Assembly: GCA_964344765.1 (NCBI GenBank)
Contig: CAYFOM010000015.1
Span: 1-64,000 of the forward strand
Origin: JACNIZ01 sp964344765
GTDB taxonomy: Bacteria > Planctomycetota > UBA1135
Length of the DNA: 64,000 nucleotides
Direction of reading: 5' to 3'
Shown: positions 1 through 9,031 of the stretch, in pieces
How positions within the stretch are numbered: position 1 is the first letter of the stretch
Layout of the letters: each line of letters starts with the position of its first letter
Made by a program: the position numbers and the translations under genes
Notes under the pieces: generated by a model
The model's database searches: none
Told to the model about the DNA's origin: nothing
What the model saw: the letters and a program-made list of their open reading frames with translations, nothing else

Positions 1-184
1 ATTTTGACCGAAATGCACAACTCTGGGTGGCCCGATTTTCGGGAGGCAGATCAGCTGGGTAAGACGTTTCAGCTGCAAGGTTTGCAAACGTCGTTTTAGC
101 ACTCAGACATTTAAAACGGATTACCGCTGGAAGAAACCCAAGCTGCATTTCAGGGTCTTCGACCTCTTCGTATCCAAGGTCACC

Positions 185-967
185 ATGCGGCAAATGGCTC
201 GCATTCATGGCGTCAGACGTCCGACCATTGAGCGAAGATTGCGCCGATTAGGCCAAGTTTGCCGCGAATTTCACGCGCTTGCGCTAGCCCAAAAAGTACA
301 ACGGGGTGGATTAACCGGGATCTATCAACTCGATGAATTGGAGACCTATGAAACGGATCGCAGGCTTTCACCGGTCACGATGCCAGTCTTGATTGAGCGA
401 AGCACATACTTCGTCATCCATGCAGAAACGGCACCCATGGGAGCCCGGGGAAACCTTACTCAGGGCATGAGGGAGAAAAAGGAGAGGCGAGATCGCAAGT
501 TTGGGAAGCGTCGGTCGGGGTCACGACAGGCGGTAATCAATTCCTTGAATCGATTGAAGTTTGTGAATCGTCCCGGTGTTGGAATCACTCTAGAGAGCGA
601 TCGCAAGACTTCCTACCAGAAAGAATTTAGAAAAATTGCCGGATCGGATTACTTTCGCCACTATCGGGTGCACTCAAAGAAAAAGCGTGACAAGTCGAAT
701 CGATTATTCCCGATTAACCACACGCTAGCAATGATGCGGGACAGCATCTCAAGATTGGTGCGGCGGACCTGGGCGGCGTCGAAAATTCGGCAGCGGCTTG
801 ACCTGCACTTTTGGATTTGGGCTTGCTATCGGAACTACATCCGAGGCATCACCGTCCTAACAAAAACGACGCCTGCTCAAGCATTGGGAGTACTTAAGCA
901 GGCGTGGGATCGGGTGGACTTATTGCGCTGGCGATGGCCTCAGATCGGTTTGGATTTGGGCCAATGA
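185..967 (+). CDS. IS transposase (ISXO2/IS1-like), 5' part cut off or degenerate
   Basis: This looks like a DDE-type insertion-sequence transposase. The first ATG is at 185, but the same frame stays open upstream to position 8 and reads like the N-terminal zinc ribbon of this family: a CxxC at 74-85, then an RRFSTQTF-like stretch. A TGA at 5-7 stands where the first Cys of a CPxC pair would be expected, so the true N-terminus is either outside the window or disrupted. Candidate acidic residues are in QLDELETYE, ESDRKTSY and MMRDSISRL; I am not certain these are the catalytic triad. A basic helix-turn-helix-like region (RRPTIERRLRRLG) fits DNA binding. The gene stops 15 bases before the convergent nrnA gene. 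No terminal inverted repeat could be identified because the left end is outside the window. Confidence 0.72.
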   Translation: MRQMARIHGVRRPTIERRLRRLGQVCREFHALALAQKVQRGGLTGIYQLDELETYETDRRLSPVTMPVLIERSTYFVIHAETAPMGARGNLTQGMREKKERRDRKFGKRRSGSRQAVINSLNRLKFVNRPGVGITLESDRKTSYQKEFRKIAGSDYFRHYRVHSKKKRDKSNRLFPINHTLAMMRDSISRLVRRTWAASKIRQRLDLHFWIWACYRNYIRGITVLTKTTPAQALGVLKQAWDRVDLLRWRWPQIGLDLGQ

Positions 968-982
968 AAGGGGCCAGCTTCC

Positions 983-1966
983 TTAACGACCGGCCTCGAC
1001 AACTGCGCCCATCAAGATTTCGCGTACCGTTGCAAGCGCCTGCTCCATGGTCACCTTGGATTCAAAGGTTGCCCCGGCAGCGCGTTGATGACCACCGCCA
1101 CCACATTGACGTGCGGCCTGGTTGACGTCTAACCATGTTTTGCTGCGAAACGAGACTTTGACTCGCCCATTGCGCGGGCTGAGGAAAGCAACTGCTTCTA
1201 CCGATTGCACGGCGCGCAAGATATCGAGGACGTCGTCAGTCTCCTCCAACTCGCCGTTGCACTGAGCCAATGCTTGCGGCGTGACGTAGCCAATCGCAAT
1301 TTGGCCTTGGCAATGAAATTCAGTAGTCGCAAGCGCCGCCGCCATTCCGCGTGGAGTGGCCGCGGAGGTCTGCTGGTAAATCATGCGGTAAACCCGGTCG
1401 GCGTCGACGCCACCGGCAACTAGATCTGCGGCACAGGCGAAAGCGCGGGCGTCGGCATTACTGTATTTCAACCAGCCGGTGTCGGTCATCAACGCAACAA
1501 AGCTGGCTTCGGAACTGACTTCGTCGACCGGTGCCCCGAGTTGGCGGGCCAATTCAAAGGCCAATATGCCAGTCGCAGCGGCTTGGGTATCGTGAACCGC
1601 AGCGTCCCATCGATGAATCTCCGGATCATAGGGATGGTGATCGACCATCATGCGCTTCATCCCAAGTTGATCGATTTCCTCTCCCATTTTGCCCAAACGA
1701 TCCAACTGCGAGCAATCGCATACGATGACCAAATCAACCTCGGGCAGCGACCCCTCCCCTTGGTACAAAGTCCACGGCGTGCGTTCGAACAGGAACTGGT
1801 ACCGCGGATCCGGCGGATCGGGCATGATCAAATGCGTCTCTTTGCCCAACGCCCGAAGCGCCCTTGCCAAAATGATCGCCGATCCCAGCGAATCGCCGTC
1901 GGCACGCAGGTGACCGCAAAGCAAGATCGACTGGCTTTGGAGAATGAGTTGGCTGGCTTCTTTCAT
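983..1966 (-). CDS. nrnA: DHH-family phosphoesterase, NrnA-like oligoribonuclease/pAp phosphatase
   Basis: This is a DHH/DHHA1 phosphoesterase of about 327 residues, the usual NrnA size. Such enzymes degrade nano-RNA and dephosphorylate 3'-phosphoadenosine 5'-phosphate in the cytoplasm. Visible metal-binding motifs are H19 with D23 and D25 (GHLRADGDS), D84 (VCDCS) and the signature DHH at 109-111. The C-terminal DHHA1 domain carries a Gly-rich GGGGHQRAAG motif. The reading frame extends upstream to 2035, but I choose the ATG at 1966 because it forms an ATGA overlap with the stop codon of the upstream amidohydrolase, which implies translational coupling. It is the last gene of the lipoprotein-amidohydrolase-nrnA run. 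The exact substrate within the family cannot be read from sequence. Confidence 0.87.
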   Translation of the reverse strand: MKEASQLILQSQSILLCGHLRADGDSLGSAIILARALRALGKETHLIMPDPPDPRYQFLFERTPWTLYQGEGSLPEVDLVIVCDCSQLDRLGKMGEEIDQLGMKRMMVDHHPYDPEIHRWDAAVHDTQAAATGILAFELARQLGAPVDEVSSEASFVALMTDTGWLKYSNADARAFACAADLVAGGVDADRVYRMIYQQTSAATPRGMAAALATTEFHCQGQIAIGYVTPQALAQCNGELEETDDVLDILRAVQSVEAVAFLSPRNGRVKVSFRSKTWLDVNQAARQCGGGGHQRAAGATFESKVTMEQALATVREILMGAVVEAGR

Positions 1967-3138
1967 GGACCGGGCGACGGAATTCCGGGTGGGGCAAGTG
2001 GCTTTAGATCCGGCTCTGAGGTCAGATAATCGCAAACTTCAGCAGCACTGCGCAAGCCCGGGTCGGCAAAGCGTAGCGGAAGCGGGGCGGGTCCGGGCCA
2101 AAAAGCTCGCGCATGCGTGGTCGCGGCATTCCACCATTGCTGTGGGGTGTATTGCGGAACGATCTGGCGAGCCAAACGCAGCTCGCGCATTGGATTGAGC
2201 TCGGCGTTGCTGGCGCGCGAATCGCAGCCCAGCATCGGCGCGGGCAAGCCGGCAGCCGCAAAATTTGGTTTGGGTCGGTCGAAGTAAAGATGCGTGCCGG
2301 GACACCAAACCACTTCGGCGCCGGTGGTGGTCAGGCGTTTCAGTTCGTCAGCGCAAAGATCGCCGCAATGCACGGCCAACAGCCCATCTAGCCGCCCCGT
2401 CGAGATATCGCATAGCCAATCGACCGCGGACGGCCAGCGCTTGTGTTTAAACGCTCGCCCTCGGGCTTGCATTAACTCGGCCAATGGGCCCTCTCCAGAA
2501 GCTAGGAATTGGCGTTCGTCTTCATGTTCGCCAAGGTGGATACTGAGCAGCCGGTTTCCCTGTTGCATCCACTTCACAGCCGCGGCGGCCAATTGCTCAC
2601 TGACTCCAAACGGCGAATGCAAAGCCGCAAAAGGACCCATTTCAGGCGCCTGCCAACCTCCCTCAGCGTCGCGGGACTCGGGCATAAACCATTCGCCGGC
2701 AGCAACGATTCGGTTGCTTGGGTAGACGTCGATATCCGGTTCACCGTTTGTGGCCAGAACTCCCCCACAGCCATGCTCGGACAACTCTCCCCAACTACGC
2801 TTCAGCGCTTCCTGGGCACTCAAGCGGCTGTCGCTTTGCCGCCATTGAAGCAACTCCTTTACCCAGCTGCTAAAAGATTCGCGCTGCCACGAATCGCTCG
2901 GTGCATCCCAACTTTCCAAATGGGCGTGCATCATCAACGGCGCTTCGGTCCAAAGCTCACCGCCACGGTTTTCTACTTCGACGCCTTCCGCAACGGCAAT
3001 TTGCACCTCTTCATCGTCATTCTCCAGGTAGCGCACGAGCGGCGGGTCATCGCCGCAATCCGCGCCCACACCCAGTATCACGTCGAAGCGTAGCTCGCCC
3101 GAATTCAGCAGCACCGAAGCGGGGCGAATCAACCTCAT
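1963..3138 (-). CDS. Amidohydrolase, deaminase/chlorohydrolase type
   Basis: This is a metal-dependent amidohydrolase of the cytosine deaminase, ATZ/TRZ and guanine deaminase branch, 391 residues. The expected metal ligands and catalytic residues are present: H71 and H73 (HAH), H201 with E204 (IHLGEHEDE), H257 (AVHCGD) and D306 (GCDSRASN). The sequence around D306, followed by ELRLAR and a P-rich segment, resembles aminofutalosine deaminase and S-adenosylhomocysteine deaminase-like members, but no other menaquinone or salvage gene is nearby to decide the substrate. It begins 4 bases after the stop of the Gly-rich lipoprotein gene and overlaps nrnA by 4 bases, so it is very likely cotranscribed with both. 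No signal peptide is visible, so it is cytoplasmic. Confidence 0.82.
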   Translation of the reverse strand: MRLIRPASVLLNSGELRFDVILGVGADCGDDPPLVRYLENDDEEVQIAVAEGVEVENRGGELWTEAPLMMHAHLESWDAPSDSWQRESFSSWVKELLQWRQSDSRLSAQEALKRSWGELSEHGCGGVLATNGEPDIDVYPSNRIVAAGEWFMPESRDAEGGWQAPEMGPFAALHSPFGVSEQLAAAAVKWMQQGNRLLSIHLGEHEDERQFLASGEGPLAELMQARGRAFKHKRWPSAVDWLCDISTGRLDGLLAVHCGDLCADELKRLTTTGAEVVWCPGTHLYFDRPKPNFAAAGLPAPMLGCDSRASNAELNPMRELRLARQIVPQYTPQQWWNAATTHARAFWPGPAPLPLRFADPGLRSAAEVCDYLTSEPDLKPLAPPGIPSPGP

Positions 3139-3142
3139 GCCA

Positions 3143-5566
3143 TCACAGTTTTTCCCACGGGAAATCGATGTTGGTCACGCGGAAAGTTGCGTTGGGGTTG
3201 GTACCGATGAAGTTGGCGATGACGTCGTGATCGAAAACCAACTGGAAACGCAAACGCTTCATTTCAACTTCAGCCAGCTCGGTCGCACCACCACTGACGG
3301 TGTTATAGCCGGGCACCACCCAGGGAGCTGGCGAACTTCCGGCCACATCGGATGCATCCGTTTGAATGGCAATCCAAATGGGAGTGTTTCCAGGAAAAGG
3401 GCGCTCGGAAGTATCGAAGCTCACCGTCCCGCCGCCACCGGCGCCATCGCTCCATTGGCATTCAACGGTGAAGCCGGTAAGAGTCGCAGTTCCCACCTCG
3501 GCGTCTAATTCATACCAATCGGATTGCACCCCGGATGAATTGCCGTTGAAGAGCACATTCCCGCCTCCAACCGCTCGCGCGACGGTGAGGTCGCCGAAGT
3601 CGCCCGGAAAACTCACTCGGTAGTTTTGCCAATTTGCCCCAGTCAATCCGAACTCGGAACGTTGCGCCAGATCAAAGCATTCAATCGGATCGGCAACCCC
3701 TTGCAAGTCCGACAGAGTTAACGTTTGGCTCGTTTCCATCCTTAGAACGCCAATCCCGCCATCTCCACCATCATTGCCGACGGCACCGATTCCGCCGGTT
3801 CCTCCATTCAAATTAGCCGCAGCTTGCGCACCTAGGGTCAGATCTCCGCCGACTTGCACCAGCACGGCTCCGCCCGATCCCCCGCCGCCACCGGCGTCGC
3901 CCGGCAGCGTATGTTCCCACGTTACGGGGTCGATCGCATAGCTGCTGGAAACTGCAGCGGCGCTGCTGCCGCCGTCCCCGCCATTGGCGTTGATTTGGCC
4001 GTTCCACTGCAAGTGATTGCCGGCATGCAGCAAAACTGCTCCACCGCCAGCACCGCCACCGCCGCCGTCGCAAGTGCGGTAGCTTTCAATGGCGTGGGCG
4101 GCGCTTCCGCCCGAATTCACCGAATTGAAGGATCCATGTTGGCTCATACCGGCACCACCGCCGCCCGACCCACCGCGCAGGTAGCCCGAACTTGGATCCA
4201 AGGTGTAGAAGTCTTCCAACGGACCGGCAGAAGGAGCAAAACCGCCACCTTCGGCATCTTCGACCATCCCGCCGACAAGGTCGTCCCAAGTTAGGTAAGA
4301 AGTCCAATTGGCGCGATCCGCCGACTGGCTGGCATCGCCGCTAAAGGTCAACTCACCATTGAAGTCCCAATTTTCGGGCACCTGGGCGCCGCCGTAGCTG
4401 GGAGTTAGATCCGGCGTCGGCAACGGCGAGCCAACGACATCATCGCCTTCGCTATGAAAGTCACCTCGCTCACCGTTGGTCCAGTACCCGCCGCCACCGC
4501 CGCCGCGGGACCGCGCGCGTGAATAGTGAGCAAGTACCCAGTTATCCCAGTGATAGGCCACGATGTCGTGACCATTAGTCGTGGTTTCCCAAGTGCCGCT
4601 ACTGACTTCGGCTTCTAGCGGAATGCGGTTCGATTTCGGAGGCCACGCCCAGCTTCCCATGCCCGAGCCGGCAGCAAGGTCGTCGGCAATCCATTGCGCC
4701 GACGCCTCCGGCAGTGGGTCGCCTTGAGCATCTCCACCCCCCACTCGACCACCGTTTTCGCCATGCATCGGCCGGGTCGACTCACCGCCTAAGCCATGTG
4801 TGAAACGCGCGGGGTCCGGCAAGGTCGAACCGCCGGCATGGTAGGCATACCAACCATCCAGCCCGCTATCGAAGTACCCGGGGAACAAGTACCAACTTGC
4901 GCCTCCGCGGCCACCGGAGCCGGCAGACAATTGGCCACGACCCGAATCGCCGCCTATGGCTTCTCCCTGATTGGAAAGCAGGGTCCGCATTTCGGCAGAT
5001 GGTTCGGAACTGCCGAGGCTGGAATAATGCAAGCGCTCGCCGCCAGGCCGGTACATCGGAAAATTGACCGGCGCATCTTCGCCGGAAATTTCGAGGATTC
5101 CGTCCAACGAAAGATTTCCTCGAGTGACGATGTGTAACGGATTTGTTCCTTCGGCAGTCAAGGTCACCGAAGACGGAAGATCGGCGGAGGCGGCAAAAAA
5201 TACTCCACCTCCGGCGCCGGCCAAGCTCACATTTGTGCCTAAGACTTCGGAGTAAAGAGTTTGGGAGTCGGTATCCAGGCTATTTAGGCTAGAGCCAAAT
5301 TCCAGCCCACCCAAGATTCCGTGACCGCCGCCTAAATGCTTACCGGTAAACGGGTTTAGACCACTATCCAGGTAACCATTTCCAGGCCACAAACCGGCGG
5401 TGCTGAGCGCATCTTCGAGCCTAGATGTCGCGCTGAAGCTTTCACTTAGGGTACCGGAAGTATCGCCTGGATCGCCGCCGCCGCCAGGGTCATCGGAGCC
5501 GCCGCCGCCGCCGCAACCGGCTACGACGAGACAAAAGGGAAGCAGGAGTGGAAGTTGCTTCTTCAA
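3143..5566 (-). CDS. Gly-rich secreted lipoprotein (family A, 807 aa)
   Basis: A predicted lipoprotein with a signal peptide and lipobox ending in VAGC, Cys at about residue 18, followed by a Gly/Asp/Ser linker. Residues about 40-160 match the 1081-residue neighbour at 5703-8921 closely (shared motifs SGLNP, GGGHG, SGEDAPVNF, YRPGGERL). The middle has many glycine clusters (GGGGGGYW, GGSGGGGAG, GGGGGAGGGAV) alternating with short hydrophobic strands and NGG turns, as in Gly-rich beta-helix exoproteins. A GSGMGSWAWPPKSN motif is shared with the paralogue. The C-terminus (FQLVFDHD...FPW) resembles the end of the other four giant lipoproteins in this window. No enzyme motif, cell-wall sorting signal or transmembrane anchor is visible. 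Function is unknown; a surface or adhesive role is inference only. Confidence 0.85.
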   Translation of the reverse strand: MKKQLPLLLPFCLVVAGCGGGGGSDDPGGGGDPGDTSGTLSESFSATSRLEDALSTAGLWPGNGYLDSGLNPFTGKHLGGGHGILGGLEFGSSLNSLDTDSQTLYSEVLGTNVSLAGAGGGVFFAASADLPSSVTLTAEGTNPLHIVTRGNLSLDGILEISGEDAPVNFPMYRPGGERLHYSSLGSSEPSAEMRTLLSNQGEAIGGDSGRGQLSAGSGGRGGASWYLFPGYFDSGLDGWYAYHAGGSTLPDPARFTHGLGGESTRPMHGENGGRVGGGDAQGDPLPEASAQWIADDLAAGSGMGSWAWPPKSNRIPLEAEVSSGTWETTTNGHDIVAYHWDNWVLAHYSRARSRGGGGGGYWTNGERGDFHSEGDDVVGSPLPTPDLTPSYGGAQVPENWDFNGELTFSGDASQSADRANWTSYLTWDDLVGGMVEDAEGGGFAPSAGPLEDFYTLDPSSGYLRGGSGGGGAGMSQHGSFNSVNSGGSAAHAIESYRTCDGGGGGAGGGAVLLHAGNHLQWNGQINANGGDGGSSAAAVSSSYAIDPVTWEHTLPGDAGGGGGSGGAVLVQVGGDLTLGAQAAANLNGGTGGIGAVGNDGGDGGIGVLRMETSQTLTLSDLQGVADPIECFDLAQRSEFGLTGANWQNYRVSFPGDFGDLTVARAVGGGNVLFNGNSSGVQSDWYELDAEVGTATLTGFTVECQWSDGAGGGGTVSFDTSERPFPGNTPIWIAIQTDASDVAGSSPAPWVVPGYNTVSGGATELAEVEMKRLRFQLVFDHDVIANFIGTNPNATFRVTNIDFPWEKL

Positions 5567-5702
5567 AGCTGTGGGAGGACAGGATGGTGGCAGTTAGGGG
5601 GCTGCATGCACCTTACCCCTGTACCCGTGTTTGGTTTCGCACTCTTATGAGTGCCGAAAGGGCGACGGCCCTGGATGGACCGTCGCGTCAAGCCGTGTCA
5701 GC

Positions 5703-8700
5703 TTACAGTTCGCCCCAGGTGAAAGTCACATCGGTGACCTGGAAGGTGGCATTGGGGTGGGTGCCGATCAACGCACGGACCAGGTCTTGGTCGAAGACAA
5801 GGTTGTAACGAATGAGACGCGTTTGAGCAGGCGTATCGGCAAGTTCCGTGGCGCCACCGCCCTCGGTGTTGTAGCCGGGGACCACCCAACGGAATTCAGA
5901 ACCTTCGACGACCTCGATCACGCCATTCTCTTCAAAACCGTAGGCGGTTGAGAAGCCGGCCCAAATCGGAGTCACGCCTGGCGTCGTTGGGTTGCTGTCG
6001 CTGTAGACCAAGGTGGCGCCGCCACCGGTGCCGTCGCTCCACTCGCAAGTGATTTCGTAGCCGGTGAATTGAGCAAACAGAATGGACCCAGGTACCGAGT
6101 AGTAATCGGAGCTGACGCCGGTGGAGTTCCCGTTGAAAGTAATGGTGCCGGTGCCAACCGCCTTGGGGACGGTCAGGTCGCCTTCACTTCCGCTTAGGAT
6201 TCCGGTGTAACTGCCGGAGTTCTCGCCCGACATACCGAACTCGGTCCGCGTGGCCAAATCGTAGGACTCAATCGGGCTCACCACGGTAGCCGCGGCTGCC
6301 AATGTCGGAGCGTTATCCGAATTGATGCGCAAGATGCCGGAACCTCCTGCACCGCCGTGGTTGCCGACCGTGCCGATCCCACCTACACCGCCATCCAGGG
6401 CAAGCGAATCCGTAGCGAGGACTAAGTCATCACCGACTTGGAGTTGCAAAGCACCGCCGGAGCCACCGCCACCGCCGGCTTCACCCGGGCTGGTGTACTG
6501 GAAAGCCTTGGTGTCGATGTGGAATGCAGAAGAAACCTGGGGCGCCGAATCTGCGCCGTTTCCGCCAGCCACGGAAATACTGCCCAATACCGTCAGGTCA
6601 TTCGCCACGGTCAATTGCACCGCACCACCGCCGGCACCGCCACCACCGCCATCGGTACCGCGGTAGGTTTCCAGATCCAACTGTGCGTTGGAACCACCGA
6701 ACTCATCGCTATAGGAACCGTGTTCCGACGAACCCGCGCCACCACCACCTGCGCCACCGCGAAGGTAGCCGTCGCTAGGACTCAAAGTGTAGAAGTGCTC
6801 AAGAGTGCCGAATTGAGTGGGATCAAAGTAGCCCCCGGAAGCATCCTCGATGGTGTGCGAGCCGGTCAAGTTATCGAGATAAACGTAGGACGGCCAGCCA
6901 TCGCGATCGGCTTTGTCGGTGGAGACCCGACCGGTTCCGCGCAACCCATTAAAGTCCCAGTTAATGACGCCGTTATCGCTATCGATATCCGGATCGCGAA
7001 GTTCACGATCGTATCCATCTTTGAAGAAGATGTCCTCGGCGTCATGGAAGTCGCCACGGAAACCGGTAGTCCAATAACCTGCACCACCACCGCCGCGCGA
7101 ACGCATGCGGCAGAATTGCTCGAAGAAGAAGCTATTGATGCGGTAAGTCAGAATGACGTCGCCATCCGTGTTCGCGTGCCATGTTCCGGCCAACACGTCG
7201 TCCGCCTTCGGAATCATGTTGGACTTGGGCGGCCAAGCCACACTGCCCATGCCCGAGCCGAGGTTGAGGTCGTCGCCCTGCAAAACAGCTTTCGCCAACG
7301 GCAACAAATGACCGGTGGCATTGTCGCCACCTACGTGTCCACCGTTGTTGCCGTGAACACCGGCCAGTAGCTCACTGCCGTAGCCATTGGAGTAACGGTT
7401 TTCATCCGCGATTGGCGGAGTACCGACGCCGTTCCAGTTGTCTTCTTCAAACCAGCCGGTTAACGCATCGTTGTAGTAACCGGAGAAGTTGTACCAAGTG
7501 GCACCACCTTGTCCACCCGAGCCTCCGGTCAGATGACCGACGCCACCGTCGCCGCCGTCGGACTCATCAAGGTCGGCCATGTGTTCTTTAATTTCATCGT
7601 CCGGTTCGGGCAAACCATTGTGACCGATGAAGTACGACAGACGCTCGTCATCAGGGCGGTACAAACCGAAGTTAACCGGCGCATCTTCGCCAGAGCAGTC
7701 CAAATCTCCGGACAAAGTAACGGAACCGCGCGAGTACAGCCGCAATGGGTTGGAACCAATTGCCGAGGCGGTTTCTCCATTGCTCAAAACCATCGAAGTG
7801 GCCATGAAGATGCCGTCGGTGACGTTCACCGTCGTACCCAGCAATTCCGATTCGATGGCGCCGGTTGTGGTGTTGAAGGTCAGGTTGTCCAAAGTCAAAT
7901 CACCCAAGGCACCGTGACCACCACCAGGGTGCTCGCCGGTTGCAGGGTTGAGACCGGAGTCCACTCCGCCGCTACCCAACCACAGTCCAGGCGCACTGGA
8001 GAATTCATTCAGCTTGTCTGTGGTGCCGAAGTTTTCATTCAACTCACCGGTCAAGCCGGCCGAATCGGGCAGCGGAATGTTGAAGGAACCTGCGTTCAGC
8101 AAACGATTGCCGACCAAATCGCTGATCTGGTTGGAAACATCCACGCGCAAGAAACGGCTGCCGCCGCCACCGGACGGGAACAACGCGATCGGAACGAAGT
8201 TGACGATGGTTTGGCGGTTATCAATATCCACCTCGAATTCGAACTCGCCATCGAAGGGATAAACGGTTTCGATTCCATCGTTCAACGAAACCAAGTTGAC
8301 CGTGATGGTCGGGCTGGTGCCGTCGGTGTTCACCAACTGGATGCTGCGGATTACATCGTTAAAAGTCAGCTCGACGTTAAAGTCTCTCGCGGTCGGCGGC
8401 TCAAGCTCGGACGGGGAAACCGAAACGGTAGGCGCCCCTGGTGAAAAGTCCTGCACGCCGGAAGCGACAAAGGTGCAGCGAATCGGAGTCAGGTTGGGGC
8501 GACCCGTTGCCGAGCGAACCACGGCGTCGTCGGTAGGCGACGCAAACAAGGTCATGGTGTATTCGGTCGTCTCGTCGAAACCGAACGACAAGCCTTCGGG
8601 CGTATCGAGGTACGAGGGGCGGAAGGTCACCGTATTGCCATCAACGAGGAAGCGGCCCGTGGGCGAACCGCCGTCAACCGAGTTGATAATGTTGACCTGC

Positions 8701-8921
8701 GAGAAGGAAACGGTTGATGCGTCGACGCGATCGTTGAAGGTCAGCGTGATGTCGGAGTTGATATTGACCTGGCGGACCTCGCAAGAGCCGGAACCACAAC
8801 CCAACGAGCACACTTCGAGCTCAAAGGTCGCCTGCGAGGAGGACGCCGCACCCCCGCCGCTTCCGCAGGAAGTGACGGCAAGGAGGCACAGGATGAGGGC
8901 AGCGCGTAAAAGATTTAGCAT
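5703..8921 (-). CDS. Gly-rich secreted lipoprotein with Ig-like N-terminal region (family A)
   Basis: A predicted lipoprotein of about 1072 residues. The frame opens at 8948, but the ATG at 8921 gives a clean signal peptide with lipobox VTSC (Cys about residue 19), so I prefer it. The first 300 residues contain two bacterial Ig-like (Big_5/SbsA-like) repeats, recognised by the pattern LTFND.VDASTVSF and a second FNVELTFNDVI segment. The rest is a paralogue of the 807-residue protein downstream, with the same DSGLNP, GGGHG, GEDAPVNF and GSGMGSVAWPPKSN motifs, glycine-cluster core and C-terminal ending (YNLVFDQD...FTW). The 136-base gap to the downstream paralogue holds only a weak 6-base stem. 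It was probably produced by duplication with loss or gain of the Ig-like part. Function is unknown. Confidence 0.85.
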   Translation of the reverse strand: MLNLLRAALILCLLAVTSCGSGGGAASSSQATFELEVCSLGCGSGSCEVRQVNINSDITLTFNDRVDASTVSFSQVNIINSVDGGSPTGRFLVDGNTVTFRPSYLDTPEGLSFGFDETTEYTMTLFASPTDDAVVRSATGRPNLTPIRCTFVASGVQDFSPGAPTVSVSPSELEPPTARDFNVELTFNDVIRSIQLVNTDGTSPTITVNLVSLNDGIETVYPFDGEFEFEVDIDNRQTIVNFVPIALFPSGGGGSRFLRVDVSNQISDLVGNRLLNAGSFNIPLPDSAGLTGELNENFGTTDKLNEFSSAPGLWLGSGGVDSGLNPATGEHPGGGHGALGDLTLDNLTFNTTTGAIESELLGTTVNVTDGIFMATSMVLSNGETASAIGSNPLRLYSRGSVTLSGDLDCSGEDAPVNFGLYRPDDERLSYFIGHNGLPEPDDEIKEHMADLDESDGGDGGVGHLTGGSGGQGGATWYNFSGYYNDALTGWFEEDNWNGVGTPPIADENRYSNGYGSELLAGVHGNNGGHVGGDNATGHLLPLAKAVLQGDDLNLGSGMGSVAWPPKSNMIPKADDVLAGTWHANTDGDVILTYRINSFFFEQFCRMRSRGGGGAGYWTTGFRGDFHDAEDIFFKDGYDRELRDPDIDSDNGVINWDFNGLRGTGRVSTDKADRDGWPSYVYLDNLTGSHTIEDASGGYFDPTQFGTLEHFYTLSPSDGYLRGGAGGGGAGSSEHGSYSDEFGGSNAQLDLETYRGTDGGGGGAGGGAVQLTVANDLTVLGSISVAGGNGADSAPQVSSAFHIDTKAFQYTSPGEAGGGGGSGGALQLQVGDDLVLATDSLALDGGVGGIGTVGNHGGAGGSGILRINSDNAPTLAAAATVVSPIESYDLATRTEFGMSGENSGSYTGILSGSEGDLTVPKAVGTGTITFNGNSTGVSSDYYSVPGSILFAQFTGYEITCEWSDGTGGGATLVYSDSNPTTPGVTPIWAGFSTAYGFEENGVIEVVEGSEFRWVVPGYNTEGGGATELADTPAQTRLIRYNLVFDQDLVRALIGTHPNATFQVTDVTFTWGEL

Positions 8922-9031
8922 GGGAGCCGCAATGGAAGGGAAAGGCACGGTTTTTTTGTCACCGTACGCAAGCTCCAGTTTATCAAACGCAGCCTGCGAG
9001 TAACCGATCCGGACCCTAAACTGTACCCAAA

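Noticed and set aside
5620..5690. Small hairpin between the two family A lipoprotein genes
   Set aside because: Only 6 base pairs and no T-run, so no terminator is claimed.
4000..7600. Glycine-codon runs that look like simple repeats or a CRISPR array
   Set aside because: They are coding glycine clusters with no regular spacer structure.
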